Shown here in pieces: positions 16,090 through 25,049 of a stretch of 64,000 nt of DNA. The stretch's first letter is position 1, and each line of letters opens with the position of its first letter. The stretch is from Enterobacteriaceae bacterium UBA7338 (lineage in GTDB: Bacteria > Pseudomonadota > Gammaproteobacteria > Enterobacterales > Enterobacteriaceae). The translations under genes were made by a program, and so were the position numbers. Location: contig DKPJ01000006.1 of the NCBI GenBank assembly GCA_002480085.1, positions 124,001-188,000 on the forward strand, given 5' to 3'. A model generated the notes under the pieces. It was not told the DNA's origin. It did not search any database and saw nothing but the letters and a program-made list of their open reading frames with translations.

Positions 16090-17586
16090 ATGTTACATTT
16101 GTTTGCTGGCCTGGATCTTCATACCGGGTTGTTATTACTTCTTGCTCTGGGTTTTGTGCTGTTCTACGAAGCGATCAACGGCTTCCACGATACGGCAAAT
16201 GCAGTGGCAACCGTGATCTATACTCGCGCATTACGTTCGCAGATTGCGGTCGTCATGGCGGCCCTCTTTAACTTCTTTGGCGTTCTGCTTGGCGGCCTGA
16301 GCGTGGCCTATGCCATCGTGCATATGTTACCCACGGACCTGCTGCTGAACGTCGGCTCCGCTCACGGCCTTGCTATGGTCTTCTCCATGCTGCTGGCCGC
16401 GATCATCTGGAACCTGGGTACCTGGTACTTCGGGCTTCCGGCCTCCAGTTCACACACCCTGATCGGTGCCATTATCGGGATTGGTTTAACCAACGCGCTG
16501 ATGACCGGTACCTCGCTGGTGGATGCGCTGAACGTGCCGAAGGTCATCAACATCTTCGCCTCGCTGATCCTCTCGCCGATTGTCGGCCTGGTCTTTGCGG
16601 GCGGCCTGGTGTTTATCCTTCGTCGCTACTGGAGCAATACCAAGAAACGCGCCCGTATTCACCTCACCCCAGCCGAGCGTGAAAAGCAGGATGGCAAGAA
16701 AAAGCCGCCGTTCTGGACGCGCATCGCCCTGATCCTTTCAGCTATCGGCGTGGCATTCTCTCACGGTGCCAACGACGGCCAGAAAGGCATCGGCCTGATT
16801 ATGCTGGTCTTGATTGGCGTTGCTCCGGCGGGCTTCGTGGTGAACATTAATGCCTCCGGCTACGACATCACCCGTACCCGCGACGCGGTAAACAACGTCG
16901 AGACCTGGTTCCAGCAGCATCCTGACCTGCTGCTGAAGGCAACGGGAGCCGACCCGGTGATCCCGACGCCAGAGCAGACCGTAGGCCCTAACGGCGAGTT
17001 CCACTGCCATGCAGGCCGCGCCGTTGTCGCGCTGGATCGTGCTAAAGCGATGCTGACCAATATCGAAAGCTATGACAAGCTGCCGATTGAGCAGCGTAGC
17101 CAGCTGCGCCGCATCATGCTCTGCATCTCTGATATCACCGATAAGGTTGCCAAGCAGCCGGAAGTGAGCGCTGACGACCAGCGTCTGCTGAAAAAGCTGA
17201 AGGGCGATATGCTGAGCACCATCGAGTATGCACCGGTGTGGATCATCATGGCAGTCGCGCTGGCGCTGGGCCTGGGTACGATGATTGGCTGGCGTCGCGT
17301 CGCCACCACCATCGGCGAGAAGATCGGCAGAAAAGGCATGACCTACGCGCAGGGCATGTCGGCCCAGCTCACCTCCGCCGTCTCTATCGGCCTGGCGAGC
17401 TATACCGGGATGCCGGTATCGACCACCCACGTTCTCTCCTCTTCGGTAGCGGGAACGATGATCGTGGACGGCGGCGGTCTGCAGCGTAAAACCGTAACCA
17501 ACATCCTGATGGCCTGGGTGCTGACCCTGCCGGCAGCGATTTTCCTCTCCGGGGCGCTGTACTGGGTGGCGCTGCAGCTGATTTAA
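16090..17586 (+). CDS. pitA: PitA low-affinity metal-phosphate symporter
   Basis: This 498-residue inner-membrane protein has two PHO4-family halves: N-terminal NGFHDTANAVATVIYTRAL (about residues 30-48) and the second-half signature SHGANDGQKGIGLIML (about 222-237), with a long cytoplasmic insert between about residues 270 and 375. It imports phosphate with divalent metal ions driven by the proton gradient. It is the constitutive counterpart of high-affinity Pst. The order yhiN-pitA-uspB-uspA is that of K-12. A BIME and a strong terminator follow. Confidence 0.95.
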   Translation: MLHLFAGLDLHTGLLLLLALGFVLFYEAINGFHDTANAVATVIYTRALRSQIAVVMAALFNFFGVLLGGLSVAYAIVHMLPTDLLLNVGSAHGLAMVFSMLLAAIIWNLGTWYFGLPASSSHTLIGAIIGIGLTNALMTGTSLVDALNVPKVINIFASLILSPIVGLVFAGGLVFILRRYWSNTKKRARIHLTPAEREKQDGKKKPPFWTRIALILSAIGVAFSHGANDGQKGIGLIMLVLIGVAPAGFVVNINASGYDITRTRDAVNNVETWFQQHPDLLLKATGADPVIPTPEQTVGPNGEFHCHAGRAVVALDRAKAMLTNIESYDKLPIEQRSQLRRIMLCISDITDKVAKQPEVSADDQRLLKKLKGDMLSTIEYAPVWIIMAVALALGLGTMIGWRRVATTIGEKIGRKGMTYAQGMSAQLTSAVSIGLASYTGMPVSTTHVLSSSVAGTMIVDGGGLQRKTVTNILMAWVLTLPAAIFLSGALYWVALQLI

Positions 17587-17599
17587 TGCGCTGCATACC

Positions 17600-17674
17600 G
17601 CCGGGTGGCGCTACGCTAACCCGGCCTACAAATCGCACCCTTCTTTAGGCCCGGCAAGCAAAGCGCCGCCGGGC
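17600..17674. repeat. BIME: two REP palindromes after pitA
   Basis: REP hairpins GCCGGGT/ACCCGGC (17600-17625) and GCCCGGC/GCCGGGC (17649-17674) lie in opposite orientation between the convergent genes pitA and uspB. Confidence 0.85.
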
Positions 17675-17683
17675 AAAACAAAC

Positions 17684-17714
17684 AAAAAGCGGGCTACTGT
17701 AGCCCGCTTTTTTT
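17684..17714. terminator. Terminator between pitA and uspB
   Basis: AAAAAGCGGGCT (17684-17695) pairs with AGCCCGCTTTTT (17701-17712) around a five-base loop and is followed by more T. The A and T arms make it usable from both sides. Confidence 0.9.
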
Positions 17715-17728
17715 ATGTCTCTTAAACT

Positions 17729-18064
17729 TCAGTGCCAAATCATCAGGGCGATCAGGCTGACCACCACCAGGCCGCAGAGGGCGCTGGTTAAAACAAAATG
17801 GCGACGGACCCGTTCACAGCGACGAATAAACTCATCGTCATGATGATCGCGATAGCGCTGGGCGTAGATATACCACACCAGACGCATCTGCTTGCTGGGC
17901 TGGCCGTGCGAGGTAAAAAAGCCGCCGCCATCCACGTATTGATAGAGCAACGGATCGCAACCACGAAGGACAACCAACAGTGCGCGTAGCGATGAGAAGT
18001 AACGCGCCATGTTAACCACACAAACGATACACAAAGCCCAAAACAGCGCGACAGTGCTGACCAT
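17729..18064 (-). CDS. uspB: UspB universal stress protein B
   Basis: This 111-residue membrane protein has two helices, at about residues 1-20 (VSTVALFWALCIVCVVNMARYF) and 88-108 (FVLTSALCGLVVVSLIALMIW), separated by a charged region with DPLLYQYVDGGGFFTSHGQP. It matches E. coli UspB, a sigma-S-dependent stationary-phase protein needed for ethanol resistance; its biochemical role is unknown. The ATG at 18064 gives the known length; upstream in-frame starts would add a proline/glycine-rich tail not found in the family. It is divergent from uspA. Confidence 0.93.
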   Translation of the reverse strand: MVSTVALFWALCIVCVVNMARYFSSLRALLVVLRGCDPLLYQYVDGGGFFTSHGQPSKQMRLVWYIYAQRYRDHHDDEFIRRCERVRRHFVLTSALCGLVVVSLIALMIWH

Positions 18065-18462
18065 ACCCCCTCCCCGGCGACCACCCACGGAGATAGACTC
18101 CAGGGCTGACGCTCCCCGATTTCCGGCCAATGAGTTCTTTGAAGTGTGTACCAGAAGCCGACGTGGATCACAATTCTACATCCGAGCGGCTTATTTAATA
18201 GTGTAGGAGATCTGTTAATTATTTCGCCACATCATCGATCTATATCAATGTCGTAACCGACATTTTTTGATGATCTAAACCGTGACCCAGGACAATTGAC
18301 GACGGGTTTAGAGCGTTATAAGGTAGAAATATCTTCTACAATTAGATCTTTAAGGCCGGGCACTACCCGCGCAGTGGCACGCAGGACGCGGGACTGACCG
18401 CAGCGCGAAAGCAGCGGCTATACACCCAACGGTCATCGACAACTTATGGAAGGAGTAACATC
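18065..18462. other. 398-bp divergent region between uspB and uspA
   Basis: No gene is supported. The middle (18180-18345) is AT-rich and promoter-like: TTGACG (18296-18301) and TATAAG (18317-18322) have a short 15-base spacer and could drive uspA. The stretch 18350-18440 is GC-rich leader sequence with an imperfect GC palindrome. Nothing else stands out. Confidence 0.5.
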
Positions 18463-18900
18463 ATGGCTTACAAACATATCCTTATCGCGGTCGATCTCTC
18501 TCCTGAGAGCAAGGTACTGGTAGATAAAGCCGTATCTATGGCACGCCCCTACAATGCAAAAATCTCCCTGATTCATGTCGATGTCAATTACTCCGACCTC
18601 TATACCGGACTGATCGATGTTAACCTAGGCGATATGCAGAAGCGTATCTCGGAAGAGACCCACAACGCGCTGGCTGAACTCTCGACTAACGCGGGCTACC
18701 CTATTACCGAAACCCTGAGCGGCAGCGGCGATCTGGGCCAGGTGCTGGTTGATGCCATTAAGAAATACGATATGGACCTGGTGGTCTGCGGCCATCATCA
18801 GGATTTCTGGAGCAAGCTGATGTCCTCCGCGCGCCAGCTGATCAACACCGTGCACGTTGATATGCTGATTGTTCCGCTGCGCGACGAAGACGACGAGTAA
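18463..18900 (+). CDS. uspA: UspA universal stress protein A
   Basis: This 145-residue cytoplasmic protein of the UspA fold begins MAYKHILIAVDLSPESKVLVDKAV and contains VVCGHHQDFWSKLMSSARQLI, the usual region near the nucleotide-binding loop. Enterobacterial UspA does not bind ATP tightly because the full G-2x-G-9x-G-S/T motif is absent, and that is also so here. It accumulates on growth arrest and many stresses. The start follows GGAGT. In K-12 the peptide transporter gene dtpB lies next; here rsmJ follows at once. Confidence 0.95.
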   Translation: MAYKHILIAVDLSPESKVLVDKAVSMARPYNAKISLIHVDVNYSDLYTGLIDVNLGDMQKRISEETHNALAELSTNAGYPITETLSGSGDLGQVLVDAIKKYDMDLVVCGHHQDFWSKLMSSARQLINTVHVDMLIVPLRDEDDE

Positions 18901-18909
18901 GCGAATATT

Positions 18910-18935
18910 GCCCGGCAGGCGTCGCGCCACCGGGC
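18910..18935. repeat. REP-like hairpin between uspA and rsmJ
   Basis: GCCCGG (18910-18915) and CCGGGC (18930-18935) form a REP-like hairpin between the two convergent genes. There is no T tract. Confidence 0.6.
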
Positions 18936-18940
18936 AAAGA

Positions 18941-19693
18941 CTACTCCGGCGTGCCGGGGTAGATATCGAATCGGTGCCCTTTGGTGACCACTGCGTTTTG
19001 CGTGGCAACGTCTGCCAGCGGCGGGGCATAATCGGGGCGCTTCACTACCACGCGCTTCGTTGCCAGCGCGCGGGCAGGCATTAACAGACCATCAGCATCC
19101 AGGTCCGGTCCTACCAGCGACTGAAAGACCCGCATCTCCTTTTTCACCAGCGCGCTCTTCTGCTTGTGCGGAAACATCGGATCGAGATAGACCACCTGCG
19201 GTCGCGGAGTAATATCCGTCAGCGACGTCAGGCTTGAGGCATGAATCAGCTGCAGGCGCTCCCGCAGCCAGCCGCCAATCTCCGCATCGGCATAGCCGCG
19301 CGTCAGGCCATCTTCCAGCAGCGCCGCCACCACCGGGTTGCGCTCCAGCATCCGCACCCGACAGCCAATGGAGGCCAGCACGAAGGCATCCCGGCCTAAT
19401 CCTGCGGTGGCATCCACCACGTCCGGCAGATAGCTGCCCTTTACCCCGACCGCCTTTGCCACCGCTTCCCCGCGACCACCGCCAAACTTGCGCCGGTGCG
19501 CCATCGCGCCAGAGACAAAATCAACGAAGATGCCACCAAGCTTCGGCTCATCCCGCTTGCGCAGCTCAAGGTGCTCCGGCGTCAGCGCCAGCGCCATCGG
19601 GTTATCCTCGTCATGCTGTAAGCCAAAGCGGGACGCAAGAAGCGATAAGGCACCGTCTCCGGTGCCTGTTTCATCAATTAAGCAGATTTTCAC
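18941..19693 (-). CDS. rsmJ: RsmJ, 16S rRNA m2G1516 methyltransferase
   Basis: This 250-residue SAM-dependent methyltransferase modifies G1516 of 16S rRNA. The SAM-binding motif DATAGLGRDAFVLA (about residues 105-118), RMLERNPVVAALLEDGL and YLDPMFPHKQKSALVKKEMR are visible. The start is GTG at 19693 (VKICLIDETGTGDG), which gives exactly the E. coli length; the longer frame upstream runs into prlC. It starts 7 bases after the prlC stop, so prlC-rsmJ is an operon. Confidence 0.93.
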   Translation of the reverse strand: MKICLIDETGTGDGALSLLASRFGLQHDEDNPMALALTPEHLELRKRDEPKLGGIFVDFVSGAMAHRRKFGGGRGEAVAKAVGVKGSYLPDVVDATAGLGRDAFVLASIGCRVRMLERNPVVAALLEDGLTRGYADAEIGGWLRERLQLIHASSLTSLTDITPRPQVVYLDPMFPHKQKSALVKKEMRVFQSLVGPDLDADGLLMPARALATKRVVVKRPDYAPPLADVATQNAVVTKGHRFDIYPGTPE

Positions 19694-19700
19694 GCCGTGC

Positions 19701-21743
19701 TTAGCCCTTGATGCCGTAGTGCGCCAGCATCGCGTCCAGCTGCGGCTCACGGCCACGGAAGCGTTTGAACAGCTCCATCGGCTCTTCTGAACCACCCCGG
19801 GTCAGGATGTGGTCGAGGAAGTCCTGGCCGGTTTCACGGTTGAAGATCCCCTCTTCCTCGAAGCGGGAGTAGGCATCCGCCGCCAGCACGTCGGCCCACA
19901 GGTAGCTGTAGTAGCCTGCCGCATAGCCGCCAGCAAAGATATGGCTGAAGGCGTGCGGGAAGCGTCCCCAGTTTGGACCCGGGATGACCGCCACCTGCGT
20001 TTTGATTTCGGCCAGAGTTTCGAGGATTTTCGCCCCCTGCTCCGGGCTGAACTCGGCGTGCAGACGGAAATCGAACAGGCCAAACTCCAGCTGGCGCAGG
20101 ATAAACAGCGCGGCCTGGTAGTTCTTCGCCGCCAGCATCTTATCCAGCAGGGTTTTCGGCAGCGGCTCGCCGGTCTCGTAGTGGCCGGAGATAAACGCCA
20201 GCGCGTCCGGCTCCCAGCACCAGTTCTCCATAAACTGGCTCGGCAGCTCGACTGCATCCCACGGCACACCGCTGATGCCCGCCACGCCCGGCACGGCGAT
20301 CAGGGTCAGCATATGGTGCAGGCCATGACCGAACTCGTGGAACAGGGTGATCACCTCATCATGGGTGAACAGCGCCGGTTTGCCGCTCACCGGACGGTTG
20401 AAGTTACAGGTCAGATAGGCAACCGGCTTCTGCAGCGAGCCATCCGCTCTCAGCATCTGCCCAACGCAATCATCCATCCATGCTCCGCCGCGCTTGTTCT
20501 CGCGGGCGTAGAGATCGAGGTAGAAGCTGCCGCGCAGCTCGTTGCTTTCGTCATACAGCTCGAAGAAGCGTACGTCCGGATGCCAGACGTCGATATCCTT
20601 GCGCTCTTTAGCAGTGATGCCGTAGATACGCTTAACCACTTCGAACAGGCCGTTAACGGCTTTGTTCTCCGGGAAATAGGGGCGCAGCTGCTCATCGCTG
20701 ATGCTGTAGAGATGCTGCTTCTGTTTTTCGCTGTAGTAAGCGATATCCCACGGCTGCAGCTCCTCCACGCCAAACTCGGCGCGAGCGAAGGCGCGGAGCT
20801 GCTCCAGCTCTTTCTCACCCTGCGGGCGGGCGCGTTTTGCCAGATCCATCAGGAAATCCAGCACCTGCTGCGGATGCTCGGCCATCTTGGTGGCGAGAGA
20901 CTTATGGGCATAGTTGTCGAAGCCCAGCAGCTGCGCCAGCTCATGACGCAGGGCAAGGATCTCTGCCATCACCGGGCTGTTATCCCATTTTCCCGCGTTC
21001 GGTCCCTGATCGGAGGCGCGGGTGCTGTAGGCGCGGTAAAGCTCTTCGCGCAGGGCCTGGTTATCGCAGTAGGTCATCACCGGCAGGTAGCTCGGGATGT
21101 CGAGGGTCAACAGCCAGCCCTCTTGCTCTTTGGCCTGAGCCTGAGCCTGTGCTTGCGCCAGGGCGCTCTCCGGCATGCCGGACAGTTCGGACTCATCGGT
21201 GATCAGTTTGCTCCAGCCCATGGTGGCGTCGAGCACGTTGTTGCTATAGGCCGAGCCCAGCTCGGAGAGGCGGGCGGCGATTTCGCCGTAGCGTTTCTGC
21301 TTCTCTTTCGGCAGGCCGATGCCGGACAGTTCAAAGTCGCGCAGGGCGTTATCCACCGCTTTCATCTGGGCCAGATCCAGCACGGTATAGGCTTCGCCGT
21401 CGCGCAGGTTGCGATAGGCCTGGTAGAGTCCCTCGTGCTGGCCCACCCAGGTACTGTATTCAGAGAGCAGCGGCAGCGTCTGCTCGTAGGCTTCACGCAG
21501 CTCCGGGCTGTTCTGCACCGAGTTCAGGTGGCTGATTGGGGAGAAGATGCGGCCGAGTCGATCGTCCACCTCCGCCAGCGGCTGGCAGAGATTGTCCCAG
21601 GTATAGGGTGCGCCCTGGGCCACCACGCGCTCTACCGCTTCGCGGCAATCCTCAAGCGCTTTCGTTACGGCGGGAACCACATGCTCAGGTTTAATCTGGG
21701 AAAACGGCGGCAAGTCGAAGGGCGTCAGTAATGGATTGGTCAT
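19701..21743 (-). CDS. prlC: Oligopeptidase A
   Basis: This is an M3-family zinc metallopeptidase of 680 residues. The active site HEFGH (in VITLFHEFGHGLHHML) is near residue 469, and the third ligand region is FMENWCWEPDAL. It degrades oligopeptides in the cytoplasm, including cleaved signal peptides. The ATG at 21743 (MTNPLLTPFDLPPFSQ) gives the E. coli length; the preceding 49 in-frame residues have no family match. It is divergent from rlmJ and is followed by rsmJ. Confidence 0.95.
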   Translation of the reverse strand: MTNPLLTPFDLPPFSQIKPEHVVPAVTKALEDCREAVERVVAQGAPYTWDNLCQPLAEVDDRLGRIFSPISHLNSVQNSPELREAYEQTLPLLSEYSTWVGQHEGLYQAYRNLRDGEAYTVLDLAQMKAVDNALRDFELSGIGLPKEKQKRYGEIAARLSELGSAYSNNVLDATMGWSKLITDESELSGMPESALAQAQAQAQAKEQEGWLLTLDIPSYLPVMTYCDNQALREELYRAYSTRASDQGPNAGKWDNSPVMAEILALRHELAQLLGFDNYAHKSLATKMAEHPQQVLDFLMDLAKRARPQGEKELEQLRAFARAEFGVEELQPWDIAYYSEKQKQHLYSISDEQLRPYFPENKAVNGLFEVVKRIYGITAKERKDIDVWHPDVRFFELYDESNELRGSFYLDLYARENKRGGAWMDDCVGQMLRADGSLQKPVAYLTCNFNRPVSGKPALFTHDEVITLFHEFGHGLHHMLTLIAVPGVAGISGVPWDAVELPSQFMENWCWEPDALAFISGHYETGEPLPKTLLDKMLAAKNYQAALFILRQLEFGLFDFRLHAEFSPEQGAKILETLAEIKTQVAVIPGPNWGRFPHAFSHIFAGGYAAGYYSYLWADVLAADAYSRFEEEGIFNRETGQDFLDHILTRGGSEEPMELFKRFRGREPQLDAMLAHYGIKG

Positions 21744-21942
21744 AAGCGCTGTCCTGTAAAAATAATCGCAAGCGCTCGGGCGGCGCTCGTTCCTGTAAGG
21801 TCTAGCATGGGGTTTAGTGTAGTTAATTTCAATGCTGTAGGTTGCGCTTTTGCGCCCTGGCAACGGCGCCGCTGCGGTAATTTGCCGCAATCTGCGGTAA
21901 ACTATCGGCTATCTGTTTTTACTTCCCAGGATTGTTCCTTCC

Positions 21943-22785
21943 ATGCTCAGTTATCGCCACAGCTTCCACGCCGGCAACCATGCCGACGTTTTAAAACACA
22001 CCGTTCAGAGCCTGATCATTGAATCACTGAAAGAGAAGGAGAAACCCTTCCTCTATCTGGATACCCACGCAGGCGCGGGCCGTTATCAGCTGAGCAGCGA
22101 GCATGCCGAGCGCACCGGCGAGTACCTGGAGGGCATCGCCCGCATCTGGCAGCAGGACGACCTGCCTGCCGAGCTGGAGCCGTACATCAGCGTGGTTAAC
22201 CACTTCAACCGTAGCGGCCAGCTGCGCTACTACCCTGGTTCGCCGCTGATTGCCCGCCAGCTGCTGCGCGAGCAGGATAGCCTGCAGCTGACCGAGCTGC
22301 ATCCAAGTGATTTTCCGCTGCTGCGCTCAGAGTTCCAGAAAGATAGCCGTACCCGCGTAGAGCGTGCCGATGGCTACCAGCAGCTGAAGTCCAAGCTGCC
22401 GCCGGTGTCACGCCGCGGCCTGATCCTGATCGACCCGCCCTATGAGATCAAAAGCGACTACCAGGCGGTGGTTCAGGGCATCAGCGAAGGCTATAAGCGC
22501 TTTGCAACCGGTACCTACGCGCTGTGGTATCCGGTGGTGATGCGCGCGCAGATCAAACGCATGTTAAAAGAGCTGGAGGCGACCGGCATCCGCCGTATTT
22601 TGCAGATTGAACTGGCAGTGCGCCCGGACAGCGACCAGCGCGGCATGACCGCCTCCGGCATGATTGTCATCAACCCGCCGTGGAAGCTGGAGCAGCAGAT
22701 GAAGAGCGTCCTGCCGTGGCTGCACAGCAAGCTGGTTCCGGCCGGCACCGGCCACACGCTGGTTAACTGGGTCGTACCGGAGTAA
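21943..22785 (+). CDS. rlmJ: RlmJ, 23S rRNA m6A2030 methyltransferase
   Basis: This 280-residue enzyme methylates A2030 of 23S rRNA. The N-terminal LSYRHSFHAGNHADVLKH and the DPPY catalytic motif (LIDPPYEIKSDY, Asp164) are as in E. coli. LDTHAGAGRY is the SAM-binding loop. Length is the family standard. It is 68 bases before gor and the pair keeps the K-12 order. Confidence 0.95.
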   Translation: MLSYRHSFHAGNHADVLKHTVQSLIIESLKEKEKPFLYLDTHAGAGRYQLSSEHAERTGEYLEGIARIWQQDDLPAELEPYISVVNHFNRSGQLRYYPGSPLIARQLLREQDSLQLTELHPSDFPLLRSEFQKDSRTRVERADGYQQLKSKLPPVSRRGLILIDPPYEIKSDYQAVVQGISEGYKRFATGTYALWYPVVMRAQIKRMLKELEATGIRRILQIELAVRPDSDQRGMTASGMIVINPPWKLEQQMKSVLPWLHSKLVPAGTGHTLVNWVVPE

Positions 22786-22853
22786 TTACAGACATCGGTG
22801 GAACCTTCGAGGCATCGCGTTACACTCACAAAAAAATTTACTAAGGAAACGTT

Positions 22854-24206
22854 ATGACTAAACACTACGACTACATCGCCATTGGCGGCGGCAGCGGCGG
22901 TATTGCGTCTATTAACCGTGCGGCCATGTACGGCCAGAAATGCGCCCTGATTGAAGCGAAAGAGCTGGGCGGAACCTGCGTGAACGTGGGCTGCGTGCCG
23001 AAAAAAGTGATGTGGCACGCCTCGCAGATTGCCGAGGCGGTAAACCTCTACGGCCCGGACTACGGCTTTGACGCCACCATCAACAACTTTGACTGGCAGC
23101 GCCTGGTCGTCAGCCGTACGGCCTATATTGACCGCATCCACAGCTCCTATGAGAACGTGCTGGGTAAGAATAACGTGGATGTGATCCGCGGCTTTGCCCG
23201 CTTTGTCGATGCTAAAACCGTTGAGGTCAACGGCGAGACCATTACCGCCGACCATATTCTGATCGCCACCGGCGGGCGTCCGAGCTACCCGGATATCCCT
23301 GGCGTCGAGCACGGCATCGACTCCGACGGCTTCTTTGAGCTTACCGCCCTGCCGAAACGCGTTGCGGTGGTTGGCGCGGGCTATATCGCCGTTGAGCTGG
23401 CAGGCGTGCTGCACGGCCTCGGCGCAGAAACGCACCTGTTTGTGCGTAAGCATGCCCCGCTGCGCAGCTTCGATCCGCTGATCGTTGAGACCCTGGTTGA
23501 GACAATCATGGCCGACGGTCCGTCGCTGCATACCAACGCCACGCCGAAAGCAGTGGTGAAAAACAGCGATGGCAGCCTGACCCTGGAGCTGGAGGATGGC
23601 CGTAGCGAGACCGTCGATTGCCTGATCTGGGCAATTGGCCGCGAACCCGCCAACGACACCTTTAATCTGAACGTCACCGGGGTAAAAACCAACGAAAAGG
23701 GCCACATCATCGTCGATAAGTTCCAGAACACCAACGTTCCAGGCATTTATGCGGTAGGTGATAACACCGGTGCGGTTGAGCTGACCCCGGTTGCGGTGGC
23801 GGCAGGCCGTCGCCTCTCCGAGCGCCTGTTCAACAACAAGCCGGACGAGCATCTGGACTACAGCAACATCCCTACCGTGGTCTTTAGCCATCCGCCTATC
23901 GGCACCGTCGGCCTGACCGAGCCGCAGGCCCGCGAGCAGTACGGCGATGACCAGGTGAAGGTCTACACCTCCTCCTTTACCGCCATGTACACCGCCGTCA
24001 CCCTGCACCGTCAGGCGTGCCGAATGAAGCTGGTCTGCGTTGGCCCGGAAGAGAAGATTGTCGGCATTCACGGTATCGGTCAGGGCATGGATGAGATCCT
24101 GCAGGGCTTCGCCGTCGCGCTGAAGATGGGCGCAACGAAAAAAGACTTTGATAATACCGTGGCGATTCACCCTACGGCGGCGGAAGAGTTTGTGACGATG
24201 CGTTAA
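22854..24206 (+). CDS. gor: Glutathione reductase
   Basis: This is a 450-residue NADPH-dependent flavoenzyme that reduces glutathione disulfide. FAD binding is at IGGGSGGIAS (residues 10-19), the redox pair is Cys42/Cys47 (GGTCVNVGC), the NADPH site is VVGAGYIAVELAGVLHGLG, and the C-terminal HPTAAEE carries the catalytic base at about residue 439. The start follows TAAGGAAACGTT. A BIME and the toxin-antitoxin operator follow. Confidence 0.96.
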   Translation: MTKHYDYIAIGGGSGGIASINRAAMYGQKCALIEAKELGGTCVNVGCVPKKVMWHASQIAEAVNLYGPDYGFDATINNFDWQRLVVSRTAYIDRIHSSYENVLGKNNVDVIRGFARFVDAKTVEVNGETITADHILIATGGRPSYPDIPGVEHGIDSDGFFELTALPKRVAVVGAGYIAVELAGVLHGLGAETHLFVRKHAPLRSFDPLIVETLVETIMADGPSLHTNATPKAVVKNSDGSLTLELEDGRSETVDCLIWAIGREPANDTFNLNVTGVKTNEKGHIIVDKFQNTNVPGIYAVGDNTGAVELTPVAVAAGRRLSERLFNNKPDEHLDYSNIPTVVFSHPPIGTVGLTEPQAREQYGDDQVKVYTSSFTAMYTAVTLHRQACRMKLVCVGPEEKIVGIHGIGQGMDEILQGFAVALKMGATKKDFDNTVAIHPTAAEEFVTMR

Positions 24207-24230
24207 TCGTCTGTATAAGCTCAGGGATCG

Positions 24231-24305
24231 TAGGCCTGATAAGCGCAGCGCCATCAGGCGTTGCCTGTGATGCCAGGTGGCGGCTAACGCCTTACCTGGC
24301 CTACG
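24231..24305. repeat. BIME after gor
   Basis: Two REP palindromes: GCCTGAT/ATCAGGC (24234-24259) and GCCAGGT/ACCTGGC (24272-24300). Confidence 0.8.
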
Positions 24306-24348
24306 ACACTACCTGGTCCGCAATAGCCATGATTCCAGGGTAGGTTCT

Positions 24349-24403
24349 AAGACTGGTTAACAGGTCTTTTAAAGGCTATCATAAAGACCAGTTAACCAGT
24401 CTT
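24349..24403 (+). promoter_or_regulatory. Paired operator palindromes of the toxin-antitoxin operon
   Basis: Two 20-base near-palindromes, AAGACTGGTTAACAGGTCTT (24349-24368) and AAGACCAGTTAACCAGTCTT (24384-24403), are reverse complements of one another with one mismatch and start 35 bases apart. They end 15 bases before the antitoxin ATG. This is the layout expected for cooperative binding of a Phd/YefM-type antitoxin or its complex over the promoter. Confidence 0.75.
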
Positions 24404-24418
24404 GAAGAGGAACCTATC

Positions 24419-24670
24419 ATGCCACATACTATTTTGAGTGACATCAGCGCCAGCGTCAGCGAACTTAAAAAAAACCCAATGGCAACGGTTAGTGCTGGCG
24501 AGGGTTTTCCAGTCGCGATCCTCAACCGCAACCAGCCAGCGTTCTACTGTGTTCCTGCGGAACTTTACGAAAAAATGCTCGATGCCCTGGACGATCACGA
24601 GCTAGTAAATCTGGTAAATGAACGCAGCAATCAGCCGCTTGTCGATATAGATTTGGATAGCTATCTATGA
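24419..24670 (+). CDS. Antitoxin, Phd/YefM (RelB/StbD-like) family
   Basis: This 83-residue protein begins MPHTILSDISASVSELKKNPMATV, the DNA-binding part of the Phd/YefM fold, then GEGFPVAILNRNQPAFYCVPAELYEKML. The C-terminal region (ERSNQPLVDIDLDSYL) should wrap the toxin. It resembles StbD of the stbDE plasmid-stability module. The ATG follows GAAGAGGAACC. It overlaps the toxin gene by four bases (ATGA). Confidence 0.88.
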   Translation: MPHTILSDISASVSELKKNPMATVSAGEGFPVAILNRNQPAFYCVPAELYEKMLDALDDHELVNLVNERSNQPLVDIDLDSYL

Positions 24671-24954
24671 CCTATAGCGTGAAATTCAGGGAAGATGCGC
24701 AGAAGGAGTGGCTAAAGTTAGACAGATCGCTCCAGCAACAATTTGCAAAAAAGCTGAAGAAATGCTGTGAAAACCCCCATATTCCTTCAGCAAAGCTGAA
24801 CGGTTTAAAAGACTGCTACAAGATCAAACTACGGGCTTCGGGCTTTCGTCTGGTGTATCAGGTCCTCGATGATGTTCTGATTATTGTTGTCGTGGCCGTA
24901 GGTAAACGTGAACGCAGTAACGTTTATAACCTGGCTAGTGCACGGATGAAGTAA
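24667..24954 (+). CDS. RelE/ParE-family toxin (StbE-like)
   Basis: This 95-residue protein has the compact RelE fold pattern: YSVKFREDAQKEWLKLD, a helix region to residue 40, LNGLKDCYKIKLRASGFRLVYQV and VVVAVGKRERSNVYNLA. Basic residues in KLRASGFRLVY and GKRERSNVY sit where RelE has its catalytic Arg and Lys, so ribosome-dependent mRNA cleavage is likely. Translation is coupled to the antitoxin through a 4-base overlap. The pair lies in the gor-treF interval, where K-12 carries the ars and gad genes. Confidence 0.87.
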   Translation: MTYSVKFREDAQKEWLKLDRSLQQQFAKKLKKCCENPHIPSAKLNGLKDCYKIKLRASGFRLVYQVLDDVLIIVVVAVGKRERSNVYNLASARMK

Positions 24955-25049
24955 ACCCGTTTACGGAGCAGTAAAAACCCTTTCTTGCTTTCCAGGCCCA
25001 GAGTATGATCTCAATTACAACAACAGGGTTACGGCTCAGAGGAGAGCAG

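Noticed and set aside
19809..21731. 640-codon open frame on the plus strand opposite prlC
   Set aside because: Antisense shadow of a conserved peptidase gene; the translation has no recognisable domain.
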